A DNA stretch of 33,332 bases, taken from assembly GCA_017468115.1 (NCBI GenBank), contig JAFUJS010000003.1:1-33332 (forward strand). The letters are read 5' to 3'. The position numbers were made by a program, and so were the translations under genes. Positions 23,004-30,627 of the stretch are shown piece by piece. The notes beneath the pieces are model-generated. The model was not told the origin of the DNA. It ran no database searches and saw only the letters and a list, made by a program, of their open reading frames with translations. How positions within the stretch are numbered: the first letter of the stretch is position 1; the number at the start of each line of letters is the position of its first letter. This DNA is from Clostridia bacterium. Lineage in GTDB: Bacteria > Bacillota_A > Clostridia > Oscillospirales > CAG-272.

Positions 23004-23669
23004 ATGTTTAAGACAGAGCTTCATTGTCATTCTATGGATGTTAGCGAGTGCGCTAGGGTAAGCGTAGAGGACATAGTAAATAAATACACCGAGGCAGGCT
23101 ATACCACCTTGGTTTTGTCAAACCACTTTAATAAAGGCACAATGAAATTCAATGGCGCCGACACATGGGACTGCTTTGTTGAAAAATTCATCCGGGGCTA
23201 TGAAAAGCTCAAAAAATGTGCAGAGGGTAAGCTTAATATACTCTTGGGTGCAGAGCTTCGCTTTGATGAAAATGTAAACGACTACCTGCTTTTTGGCATC
23301 ACCAAGGAGTTTTTGCTTTCACACCCGGAAATGCTTGAATTAAACCCCGAAAAATTTTACCCCATCGCAAAGGAAAACGGCATTCTTGTTGTGCAGGCGC
23401 ACCCCTTTAGAAATGGTATGACCGTTGTAAACCCATCATTCCTTGACGGTGTCGAAGTATTTAACGGACATAAGGGTCACGACTCAAGAAACGAAATTGC
23501 CAACGCTTGGGCAGAGCGCTTTAATCTTATTAAAACCTCAGGCACGGATTTTCATTATAACCACGTGCCGGCAAACGCAGGCATTCTTACAGAGTACGAA
23601 ATTATAAGCCTTGACACGCTTGTAAATACTCTCAAAGAGGGCACCTATCAGCTAATAAAGGACTATTAA
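23004..23669 (+). CDS. PHP-domain phosphoesterase
   Basis: A 221-aa PHP protein. Metal-binding motifs are ELHCHSMDV (H7, H9), LSNHF, a Glu in LLGAELRF, VQAHPFRNG and the late SGTDFHYNH. The family includes 5'-3' RNA exonucleases and nucleoside-bisphosphate phosphatases (RNase AM/YciV type) as well as sugar-phosphate phosphatases, so nucleic-acid end trimming is possible but not shown. It is cytoplasmic, has GCGAGG before the ATG, and lies in an operon 12 bases behind the RNA ligase gene. The closeness to a ligase is the main argument for an RNA-related role. Confidence 0.8.
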   Translation: MFKTELHCHSMDVSECARVSVEDIVNKYTEAGYTTLVLSNHFNKGTMKFNGADTWDCFVEKFIRGYEKLKKCAEGKLNILLGAELRFDENVNDYLLFGITKEFLLSHPEMLELNPEKFYPIAKENGILVVQAHPFRNGMTVVNPSFLDGVEVFNGHKGHDSRNEIANAWAERFNLIKTSGTDFHYNHVPANAGILTEYEIISLDTLVNTLKEGTYQLIKDY

Positions 23670-23696
23670 AAAACAGGGCAGAAGCCCTGTTTTTTT
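23668..23696. terminator. Bidirectional terminator
   Basis: ACAGGGC (23673-23679) pairs with GCCCTGT (23684-23690) around AGAA, with A and T tracts on either side. It serves converging genes. Confidence 0.88.
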
Positions 23697-24666
23697 ATAA
23701 GTATTTTGAAATATCAACAAAATGATGCTGGACAGTAGCCAAGCCGTCCTTGTCAATCTTTAGCGTCGTGCCGCCAATCAGCTCCGGTTGATAATAGCTG
23801 CCCACACCCGCCTTAAGACTGTATGTAAGCCTTATTCCCTTGTACGGAATAGAGAAGTTGTTTATATGAGAGTGTCCGCAAAGATAATTTTTTGTTGAGC
23901 CAATTTCCAAAAGCCTTTCAAAAAACATATCGTTTTCATCGCTGCTGCTAATGCTCTCGTGCTTAACTCCAAAGGCACCGGGCACAAGCCAGCCCTTGCC
24001 GTCTTGTCCTTCGCTTGGTGTTACCTTGGAAGGGTCAAGGGAGTGGTCAAAGCTTTCGTTAAAGGCGGTTCTGTATGCGTAAAGCGGAACGTGAGAAACA
24101 ACAGAGGTTTCCTTGCAGCCAAGGGCTCTTAGCTCCTTTATCTGCTCCTCGTACCAACAGACCTGCTCACTTGTGATATTGCCCCAGGTTACACATTCCT
24201 CGCCATTTTCATCTGTCGTAGGGATTGTGTCGTGGGTGTCCATAAAAATAACACCGTGAACCACCTTGTCCTCGTCCTTTATTGCAACAACAAAATTGCC
24301 TCTGCCAAGCATACTTGGACCGTTTTCATACACAAAATAAGAGTGCTTAAGGTAGCGCCTTACCACCTCATCGACAGCATCAAGCCCGTCCTGCTCGTCG
24401 TGGTTGCCCCATACGGCGGTCCAAGGAATTTTATATTCCTCAATAGCATCGGCAAGCGCCTCATATGCGTCCAAATCCCCTGCTAACGCAAGGTCTCCGC
24501 TAAGGGAAATCAAGTCAGGCTTAGTCCCTTCAATAGCTTTGGACAATACCTCTTTTATAACAGAATAGCCTCTTTTGTCGCTCTGCCATTCCTCGCCGTT
24601 TAGCTGAACGTCGGAAAGATTAAGAACGACAAAGTCTTTATTTTTTTGTTTCGTCAGAAAAAGCAT
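23695..24666 (-). CDS. Calcineurin-like metallophosphoesterase
   Basis: A 323-aa phosphoesterase with the family's metal-binding series: LNLSDVQLNG in place of the usual DxH, LISLSGDLALAGD, VWGNHDEQDG, SVVSHVPLYAY and LCGHSHINNF. It resembles the purple-acid-phosphatase-like/Icc group; the physiological substrate is unknown. The first motif has Gln instead of His after DV, a tolerated variation. No signal peptide is convincing. The start at 24666 is preferred because AAAGGA lies eight bases upstream and the promoter would place an earlier ATG (24684) almost at the transcription start. Confidence 0.83.
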   Translation of the reverse strand: MLFLTKQKNKDFVVLNLSDVQLNGEEWQSDKRGYSVIKEVLSKAIEGTKPDLISLSGDLALAGDLDAYEALADAIEEYKIPWTAVWGNHDEQDGLDAVDEVVRRYLKHSYFVYENGPSMLGRGNFVVAIKDEDKVVHGVIFMDTHDTIPTTDENGEECVTWGNITSEQVCWYEEQIKELRALGCKETSVVSHVPLYAYRTAFNESFDHSLDPSKVTPSEGQDGKGWLVPGAFGVKHESISSSDENDMFFERLLEIGSTKNYLCGHSHINNFSIPYKGIRLTYSLKAGVGSYYQPELIGGTTLKIDKDGLATVQHHFVDISKYL

Positions 24667-24695
24667 AGAAAAAATCCTTTCCATTTGTTAAATCT

Positions 24696-24724
24696 ATTAT
24701 ACAATGTAAGACACTTAAAATCAA
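24696..24724 (-). promoter_or_regulatory. Promoter of the metallophosphoesterase gene
   Basis: On the minus strand TTGATT (24719-24724) and TATAAT (24696-24701) with 17-bp spacing. Confidence 0.8.
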
Positions 24725-24737
24725 GGAAAAAACACAT

Positions 24738-24766
24738 TTGCAAAACAATAAAATATATGCTATACT
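24738..24766 (+). promoter_or_regulatory. Promoter of the two-component operon
   Basis: TTGCAA (24738-24743) and TATACT (24761-24766) with 17-bp spacing; AAGGAG follows close to the ATG at 24799. Confidence 0.75.
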
Positions 24767-24798
24767 AAAAAACGAATTAAAATACAAGGAGAGCATAA

Positions 24799-25470
24799 AT
24801 GTTTAGAATACTCATTGTAGATGACGATAAAAATATAAGATACGTAATGAAGGAAAGGCTTGAGCTGGAGAAATATACAGTTCTGACTGCCTCAAACGGA
24901 CAAGAGGCACTGGAGCTTTTGGACAGCAACCACGTGGACCTTGTTATTGTAGATATTATGATGCCTAAAATGGACGGCTACGAGTTCACAAAGGAGCTTC
25001 GCACCTTCAAAAGCGACCTACCTGTCCTGATGGTTTCTGCAAAGCAGCTTCCCGAGGACAGAAAAAAGGGCTTCCTTTCCGGAATTGACGACTATATGTC
25101 AAAGCCTATCGACACAGAGGAGCTTCTTTTGCACATAAAAGCGCTACTGAGGCGTGCCAATATCGCAAACGAGCACAAGCTGCATATCGGTGAGGTTGTG
25201 CTGGATTATAACTCCCAAACCGTAACAAAGAAAGATGAGCACATAGAGCTTCCGCAAAAGGAATTTATGCTTCTTTTCAAGCTTCTGTCCTCTCCAAATC
25301 AAATCTTTACAAGAATACAGATTATGGACGAAATCTGGGGCTATGATTGCGACACAGTAACAGACACCGTAACCGTGCATATCTCCCGTTTGAGAAAGCG
25401 CTTTGAGGGCTGGGAGGATTTTGAAATCAAGTCTATAAAGGGACTGGGCTACAAGGCAGAAATAAAATGA
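24799..25470 (+). CDS. OmpR/PhoB-family response regulator
   Basis: A 223-aa two-domain regulator. The receiver has the acidic cluster VDDD (7-10), the phosphoacceptor Asp52 in LVIVDIMMPKMDG, a switch Ser in MVSAKQ, and the conserved Lys in SKPIDTEEL. The C-terminal winged helix (~125-223) ends with VTVHISRLRKRFEG and SIKGLGYKAEIK, typical of DNA-binding OmpR proteins. It overlaps the histidine kinase gene by four bases (ATGA), so the pair is coupled. The kinase has no large sensor domain and the target genes are unknown; the fak operon downstream is one candidate. Confidence 0.94.
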   Translation: MFRILIVDDDKNIRYVMKERLELEKYTVLTASNGQEALELLDSNHVDLVIVDIMMPKMDGYEFTKELRTFKSDLPVLMVSAKQLPEDRKKGFLSGIDDYMSKPIDTEELLLHIKALLRRANIANEHKLHIGEVVLDYNSQTVTKKDEHIELPQKEFMLLFKLLSSPNQIFTRIQIMDEIWGYDCDTVTDTVTVHISRLRKRFEGWEDFEIKSIKGLGYKAEIK

Positions 25471-26540
25471 AAAACGAAAAGAAAATTCTCAAGGTTCCGA
25501 AAATTGACCTTGAAAAGCAGATTAACACAGCAAAGTTCAATCTTGCATTTATTCTGATAGTTGTAATAATTCAGCTTTGCTCCGTTGCAATCGTTGTTGC
25601 AATAGCCCTTATTCTTTCCGAGGCTGGTGTTATTGCCTTAAGCAGCAACATAGAAAATAACCCTGCAATTATTGTACTGACAGGTATTTCCAGTATAATT
25701 ATCGGTATAGGACTTGGCGCCATTGCCGCAAAATTCTTTATGAAGCCCTTTAAGCAGCTGGTTGAGGCTATGATGCGTCTTTCACAGGGCGACTACTCCA
25801 CACGTATCGACTTTGGAAATAACAACATACTAAAGGAAGCGGAGCAGGGCTTTAACAATCTTGCTACCGAGCTTGGACAGGTGGAGCTTTTGCGTGCGGA
25901 TTTTGTAAACAACTTTTCCCACGAGTTCAAGACTCCAATCGCATCAATCAGCGGACTTTTGGAGCTTCTAAAAAGAGACGACCTGACCACCGAGAAAAGA
26001 CAGGAATATATAGCAGTTATCGAGGAGGAGACCCATCGCCTTCACGAAATGTCAACAAACGTACTGAACCTTTCCAAAATTGAGAACGAAACAAGCCTTA
26101 AGAACATAACAAGGTTCAACCTTTCCGAGCAGATAAGAAGCTGTATCGTGCTCCTTGAAAAGAAATGGAGCAAAAAGGACCTTTCCCTAAGCCTTGACTT
26201 TGATGAATTTATGATAAGAGGCGACGAGGAAATGCTGAAGCAGGTGTGGATTAACCTGCTTGACAACGCAATAAAGTTTGCCGAGGAAAAAAGCGAGCTT
26301 GTTGTGGAAATTGAAAAGCCCGAAAAGCAGATTATCGTTAAAATTACAAACACAGGTGTGGAGATAAAGGACGAGGAAAGAGAAAAAATCTTTAACAAAT
26401 TCTATCAATCGGATTCCAGCCACAGTAAAGAGGGCAACGGCATCGGACTTTCCATAGTAAAGCATATAGTTGTGCTTCACGGCGGTACAATTGAAGCAAG
26501 GAGCAGAGGTGGAAAAACCACCTTTACAATAAAAATTTAA
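25467..26540 (+). CDS. Membrane sensor histidine kinase
   Basis: A 357-aa kinase with two transmembrane helices (~24-50 and ~67-90) separated by only about 15 outside residues, then a HAMP-like region (~92-145). The HisKA phosphoacceptor is His152 in NFSHEFKTPI, and the HATPase domain shows the N box LLDNAIKFAE, the F box around FNKFYQSD and the G box GNGIGLSIVKH. With almost no extracellular loop it belongs to the intramembrane-sensing type, often coupled to envelope stress or ABC exporters (family knowledge). It is encoded with the response regulator (ATGA overlap). No terminator separates it from the fakA gene 90 bases downstream. Confidence 0.93.
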   Translation: MKNEKKILKVPKIDLEKQINTAKFNLAFILIVVIIQLCSVAIVVAIALILSEAGVIALSSNIENNPAIIVLTGISSIIIGIGLGAIAAKFFMKPFKQLVEAMMRLSQGDYSTRIDFGNNNILKEAEQGFNNLATELGQVELLRADFVNNFSHEFKTPIASISGLLELLKRDDLTTEKRQEYIAVIEEETHRLHEMSTNVLNLSKIENETSLKNITRFNLSEQIRSCIVLLEKKWSKKDLSLSLDFDEFMIRGDEEMLKQVWINLLDNAIKFAEEKSELVVEIEKPEKQIIVKITNTGVEIKDEEREKIFNKFYQSDSSHSKEGNGIGLSIVKHIVVLHGGTIEARSRGGKTTFTIKI

Positions 26541-26572
26541 AAAAATAACGTTTGTTAATATTCAGTTTAGAA

Positions 26573-26591
26573 ACAACATATATAATGTTGT
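26573..26591. promoter_or_regulatory. Inverted repeat upstream of fakA (candidate operator)
   Basis: ACAACAT-ATATA-ATGTTGT is a perfect 7-5-7 inverted repeat and contains a TATAAT that could act as -10 box, although no good -35 box lies 17 bases before it. It may be the binding site of a fatty-acid or envelope regulator controlling the fak operon (inference). Confidence 0.5.
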
Positions 26592-26629
26592 CGAAAAATG
26601 AAGAAAACTGTCAAATAGACGGAGGATTT

Positions 26630-28288
26630 ATGAAATATACTGGTAATGTAATCGACGGCGAGCTTTTTGAGAAAATGGTCTTTGGAGGCGCTGCCAACCT
26701 TTACGAGAATATGGAAACTGTAAACGACCTAAACGTTTTCCCAATTCCGGACGGCGACACAGGCGAAAATATGTTCCTTACCTTCAAGGGTGGAGTAGAG
26801 GGACTTAAAAATGCACAGGAAAACGGTCTTTCCGACAAAGCAAGCGCAATGGCAAGCGGTATGCTTATGGGCGCAAGAGGTAACTCAGGCGTTATCCTTT
26901 CCCAGCTTTTCTTTGGCTTGGCAGAGGGACTAAAGGGCAGACACAGCGCTGACCTTAAGGCGTTTGGTAAGGCTCTTGCAAATGGTGTAAAATGCGCTTA
27001 TGGCGCAGTTGCTGTTCCTGTTGAGGGCACAATTTTGACCGTAGCGAGAGAGGCATCTGAAAATGCCTGCAAAAAGGTTAACGACAACGCAAGCGTTATA
27101 GAATTTTTTGAGCTGTTTCTCAATGAAATGAGACTTAGCCTTGACCACACACCGGAGCTTTTAGAGGTTCTTAAGGAGTCCGGCGTTATAGATAGTGGTG
27201 GAGCAGGTCTTGTATATATTATTGAAGGCTTTTTCAAGGCTCTCAAGGGCGAGGAAATCGGCACAGGCTTCGAGGCTACACAGGCTAAGGGCAAGGCAGA
27301 CCTTGACTTTTCTAAGTTCAACGAGGATAGCCAAATGGTATATGGCTATTGCACAGAGATGCTTTTGCAGCTTCAAAAATGCAAAACCGATGTTGATGCC
27401 TTTAAGGTTGACGGCTTAATCGAATACCTTAACACCATTGGCGACTCAATTGTTGCATTCAAAACAGGCACAGTTGTAAAAATTCACGTTCATACAATGA
27501 CACCGTACAAGGTTTTGGAATACTGTCAGCAGTATGGCGAATATCTTACTGTAAAGATTGAAAATATGACTCTTCAGCACAACGAAACCGTTGAGAAGAA
27601 GGAAGCGCCGAAAAAGGCAAGACCCCACAAGAAATACGCATTAGTTACAACTGCAATGGGTGACGGCTTGATTGAGCTTTTTAAGGAAATGGGTGCTGAC
27701 GAGGTTATAAACGGCGGACAAACAAACAACCCCTCAAGCGAGGATTTTCTCCGTGCCTTTGACGAGGTAAATGCCGATAATATTTTTGTCCTTCCAAACA
27801 ACTCAAACATCATTCTTGCCGCAAATCAGGCAAAGGAGCTTTATACAAAGTCCAACATTTATGTAATCGAGTCAAAGAGCATAGGACAGGGCTACTCAGC
27901 AATCTCCGTGCTTGACTATTCCGAGGACGACCCCGATGCAATCGCAGCATACCTGACCGAAAGCATGCAGGCATCTGTAACAGGAATGGTTGCAAAATCT
28001 GTAAGAACCACACAGGCAGGTGGCGTTCATATCGAAAAGGACGACTATATGGGCTTTACAGGCAAAACAATGCTTGTTTCCACCCCTTCAAAGCTTGAAA
28101 GCACAAAGCAGCTTATTGATAAGCTTGCAAAGGACAGAGAATTTCTCATTATGGTATATGGTAAAACCACCACAGATGAGGACAGAGAAGCAATCAACGA
28201 CTACGTGGCTAAAGCGCATAAGCGCCTTGAGCTTTACGAGGTTGAGGGCGGACAGGACGTCTACGACTTCATTTTGATTTTTGAATAA
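26630..28288 (+). CDS. fakA: FakA-like fatty acid kinase (DhaL/DAK2 plus DegV-like domains)
   Basis: A 552-aa kinase subunit that phosphorylates fatty acids held by FakB to give acyl-phosphate. The N-terminal DhaL domain shows the ATP/Mg motif NVFPIPDGDTGENM (about 35-48), MASGMLMGARGNSGVILSQ and a later DSGGAGL. The C-terminal half (~330-552) is the DegV-like domain of FakA proteins, with NNSNIILAANQA and QAGGVHIEKDDYMGF. The length is normal (about 550 aa). GGAGG lies before ATG 26630; an in-frame start at 26552 would precede the inverted repeat and is rejected. plsX and fakB follow within 8 and 2 bases, which supports the assignment over other DAK2 proteins. Confidence 0.92.
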   Translation: MKYTGNVIDGELFEKMVFGGAANLYENMETVNDLNVFPIPDGDTGENMFLTFKGGVEGLKNAQENGLSDKASAMASGMLMGARGNSGVILSQLFFGLAEGLKGRHSADLKAFGKALANGVKCAYGAVAVPVEGTILTVAREASENACKKVNDNASVIEFFELFLNEMRLSLDHTPELLEVLKESGVIDSGGAGLVYIIEGFFKALKGEEIGTGFEATQAKGKADLDFSKFNEDSQMVYGYCTEMLLQLQKCKTDVDAFKVDGLIEYLNTIGDSIVAFKTGTVVKIHVHTMTPYKVLEYCQQYGEYLTVKIENMTLQHNETVEKKEAPKKARPHKKYALVTTAMGDGLIELFKEMGADEVINGGQTNNPSSEDFLRAFDEVNADNIFVLPNNSNIILAANQAKELYTKSNIYVIESKSIGQGYSAISVLDYSEDDPDAIAAYLTESMQASVTGMVAKSVRTTQAGGVHIEKDDYMGFTGKTMLVSTPSKLESTKQLIDKLAKDREFLIMVYGKTTTDEDREAINDYVAKAHKRLELYEVEGGQDVYDFILIFE

Positions 28289-28296
28289 GAGGCTTT

Positions 28297-29262
28297 ATGA
28301 AAATAGTAATTGATACATTTGGCTGTGATAATCCGATTGCTGTTATAAAGGGCTTATCAAGCGCAATAAACGCAACCAAGGATGTAATTCTCGTTGCCGT
28401 TGGCGATAAGGACGTAATAGAAAGCACCCTTAAAGACCAGGTCTTTGATAGAGCAAGGCTTGAAATCGTTGATGCCAAGGATGTTATCACAAATAACGAC
28501 TCGCCTCTTGAGGCGCTAAGGGCTAAAAAGGATGCCTCAATGGTTCGTGCATATCAGATAGCAAAGCAGGACGACGAGGTAATTGCCTTTACCTCAGGTG
28601 GTAACACAGGAGCAGTTATTGTTGGCGCAGTTTTGCTTCTCGGCAAGGCACAGGGCGTTGAAATGCCGGCGCTTTCAACCGTTCTTCCTACAATCAAGGG
28701 GACATATACCTGTCTTGTTGACTGTGGCGCAAGCATTGATTCAAGGGCTGTCCATCTTTTAAGATTTGCCAAGCTTGGTAGCGAATATATGAAAAATACC
28801 TACGGCATAGAAAGCCCAAGGGTTGCTCTCCTTTCCGTTGGAACCGAGGACAAAAAGGGTAACGCACTTACCAAGGAGGCCTTTGCCCTTCTTAAGGAAA
28901 GCGACCTTAATTTTGTTGGCAATATGGAGGCAAAAACCCTTCTTGCCGGCGACGTAGATGTTATAGTAACAGACGGCTTTGCAGGCAACGTGGCGCTTAA
29001 GTCCGTTGAGGGTGTTTCCTCAACCGTTGTAAGAATAATGGTTGACCTTTTGAAGAAAAACGCACCCGAGGGCACCGACCTTACCTTTGTTAAAAAGGCA
29101 GTAGGGGAGTTTATGTCAATATATGATTTCAACTCAATGGGAGGCGCAGTTTTGTTAGGCACCAAAAAGCCTGTAATTAAAATGCACGGCTCTGCAAATG
29201 AAACAACCGTTATAAATGTAGTAAAGCAAGCACTTCAAATGTGCTCAAATAAAGGAGAATAA
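28297..29262 (+). CDS. plsX: PlsX-like phosphate acyltransferase
   Basis: A 321-aa enzyme that interconverts acyl-ACP and acyl-phosphate, the substrate of PlsY in glycerophospholipid synthesis. Family blocks are KIVIDTFGCDNP at the start (most PlsX have DAMGGD), AFTSGGNTGAVIVGAV, RPTIKG-like LPTIKGTYTCLVDCGA, LLSVGTEDKKGN, FVGNMEAKTLLAGDVDVIVTDGFAGNVALKSVEG and a late GGAVLLG. It lies between fakA and fakB (8 and 2 bases), so exogenous fatty acids activated by FakAB can be passed to phospholipid or, via PlsX, to ACP. The N-terminal departure from DAMGGD is notable. Confidence 0.9.
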   Translation: MKIVIDTFGCDNPIAVIKGLSSAINATKDVILVAVGDKDVIESTLKDQVFDRARLEIVDAKDVITNNDSPLEALRAKKDASMVRAYQIAKQDDEVIAFTSGGNTGAVIVGAVLLLGKAQGVEMPALSTVLPTIKGTYTCLVDCGASIDSRAVHLLRFAKLGSEYMKNTYGIESPRVALLSVGTEDKKGNALTKEAFALLKESDLNFVGNMEAKTLLAGDVDVIVTDGFAGNVALKSVEGVSSTVVRIMVDLLKKNAPEGTDLTFVKKAVGEFMSIYDFNSMGGAVLLGTKKPVIKMHGSANETTVINVVKQALQMCSNKGE

Positions 29263-29264
29263 AA

Positions 29265-30161
29265 ATGAAAAAGTATGTAATAGTAACCGACTCTTGTAGT
29301 GACCTTCATAAGGGGCTTCGTGAAAAGTACGACATTGACTATATTCCGATGCACCTAATTATCGACGGCGAAAGAGATATTTATGCCGACCTTGATTTTA
29401 ACGAAATTTCCTATGAGGACTATTTCAATATGCTCCGTGAGGGCACAAGAATTAAGACAGCGCAGGTAAACGCACAGGAATACAAGCAGGCATTTACAAA
29501 GTATCTTGAGGCAGGCTTTGATATTCTTTCAATTTCCTGCTCATCAGCTCTTTCCGCATCAATTAAGGCAAGTCAAGTTGCAAGAGATGAGCTTCTTGAA
29601 GCTTACCCGGACGCAAAAATTTATTGTATAGACAGCTTAAACTCCTGCTTCGGTCTTGGCATTATCTGTATGACCGCATCCGAGCTTAGAGCAGAGGGCA
29701 AGACAATCGAAGAGGTTGCCGCTTGGATTGAGGAAAACAAGCTTAAGGTTCATCAGGAATGCACAGTAGAAAAGCTTACATACCTTAAAAACGCAGGTAG
29801 AGTAAGCGCCGCAAAGGCATTCTTTGGCGGACTTCTTAACAAAAAGCCAATTATCATTTCCGATGCAGTTGGTCAAAACCACGCAATCGAAACAGTAAAG
29901 GGCAGACGTGCTTCAATGGAGCGTCTTGCTGAAAGAATGTTTGACGAGTACGAGGACCATCCATATCAAAAGGTTGTCGTTTGCCACGCAGACGACATAG
30001 AAGCTGCAGAGGAATTTAAGGCAGTTATCGAGGCTAAATTTGCGGGCAAGGAGCTAAACATTCATATGGATAGAATCGGCCCAATCATCGGCACATCTGC
30101 AGGCCCGGGCACAATCGCAGTTTACTTTATCGGCACAGAGGTTACCGAAAACAAGGCATAA
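29265..30161 (+). CDS. fakB: DegV family fatty-acid-binding protein (FakB)
   Basis: A 298-aa lipid carrier. The DegV fold is marked by VTDSCSDLHK near the start, TAQVNAQEYKQAF, the fatty-acid-carboxylate-binding Ser region ISCSSALSASIKAS, GRVSAAKAFFGGLLNKKPI, and the end motif GPIIGTSAGPGTIAVYF. FakB binds a fatty acid and presents its carboxylate to FakA. The ribosome site AAAGGAG lies in the end of plsX and the gap is two bases, so the three genes are translated as a block. A terminator of the GGAGCGA type ends the operon. Confidence 0.92.
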   Translation: MKKYVIVTDSCSDLHKGLREKYDIDYIPMHLIIDGERDIYADLDFNEISYEDYFNMLREGTRIKTAQVNAQEYKQAFTKYLEAGFDILSISCSSALSASIKASQVARDELLEAYPDAKIYCIDSLNSCFGLGIICMTASELRAEGKTIEEVAAWIEENKLKVHQECTVEKLTYLKNAGRVSAAKAFFGGLLNKKPIIISDAVGQNHAIETVKGRRASMERLAERMFDEYEDHPYQKVVVCHADDIEAAEEFKAVIEAKFAGKELNIHMDRIGPIIGTSAGPGTIAVYFIGTEVTENKA

Positions 30162-30171
30162 AACAAAAACC

Positions 30172-30200
30172 AAAAAGGAGCGAATTTCGCTCCTTTTTTT
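30172..30200 (+). terminator. Terminator of the fakA-plsX-fakB operon
   Basis: A5-GGAGCGAA (30172-30184) pairs with TTCGCTCC-T5 (30186-30198) around a single T, with seven T residues in all. Confidence 0.9.
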
Positions 30201-30235
30201 ATTCCCAAACGCAGGGTCAGATTCCATACCCGCCC
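30194..30235. repeat. Dispersed repeat block, copy B
   Basis: Nearly identical to 693-729 together with the terminator in front. Here it runs on into the hairpin array at 30254-30324. Its ACGCAGGGTCA (30209-30219) is roughly the inverse of TGACCCTAATGCGT (about 30326-30339), suggesting imperfect terminal inverted repeats of one element spanning about 30205-30340. Confidence 0.7.
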
Positions 30236-30253
30236 TACATAATTGTATAATTT

Positions 30254-30324
30254 CAATGATGCAAAGCATCAATTCATTTTTCATGGCACGCAGTGCCAAT
30301 TCATGCATCAGCAATGCAATTCAT
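30254..30324. repeat. Array of small hairpins joined by AATTCAT
   Basis: Three short palindromes, GATGC-AAA-GCATC (30258-30270), GGCAC-GCA-GTGCC (30285-30297) and GCAT-CAGCA-ATGC (30305-30317), each followed by the same linker AATTCAT (30271, 30298 and 30318). The stems differ but the linkers are constant, so this is a modular palindromic repeat and not a gene. The rest of the 466-base gap up to 30536 is AT-rich DNA in which I see nothing further. Confidence 0.7.
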
Positions 30325-30536
30325 TTGACCCTAATGCGTCCCCGATTGCCTGCAACATTATTATAAAGGCTCCTTTTTTTGCGCCAAAATATCAAATTTA
30401 CAAAAATTTAACAAATTGCTTTTTGCCTAAAAAACCTAATAATGGTATTCCAAAACAGAGTAAAAATGCACCCCATTTTGTAGACTTATCAACAACTTTT
30501 TTAAATTACTTATGCATATTAAACAAAAATGAGCCA

Positions 30537-30553
30537 TTTTTTTTTTTTTTTTT
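30537..30553 (+). repeat. Homopolymeric T17 tract next to a promoter
   Basis: Seventeen consecutive T residues end seven bases before the -35 box of the surface-protein promoter. Such a tract can act as an UP-like element, and length changes by slippage could tune expression. Confidence 0.85.
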
Positions 30554-30560
30554 GTTTAAC

Positions 30561-30589
30561 TTGACAGTTTTCCACACACGTGTTAGAAT
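30561..30589 (+). promoter_or_regulatory. Promoter of the LRR surface-protein operon
   Basis: TTGACA (30561-30566) and TAGAAT (30584-30589) with 17-bp spacing. AAGGAG at 30612-30617 is ten bases before ATG 30628. Confidence 0.88.
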
Positions 30590-30627
30590 ACGAGTGTAAA
30601 TTATATTTTTTAAGGAGAATTTTCATT

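Noticed and set aside
30254..30324. CRISPR array
   Set aside because: The constant unit is only seven bases and the intervening units are palindromes of about 13 bases, which does not fit repeats and spacers; no cas gene is present.
30243..30599. ORF of 118 codons in the repeat-rich gap before the LRR gene
   Set aside because: It reads through the hairpin array and the T17 tract, giving a Phe run, and covers the promoter.
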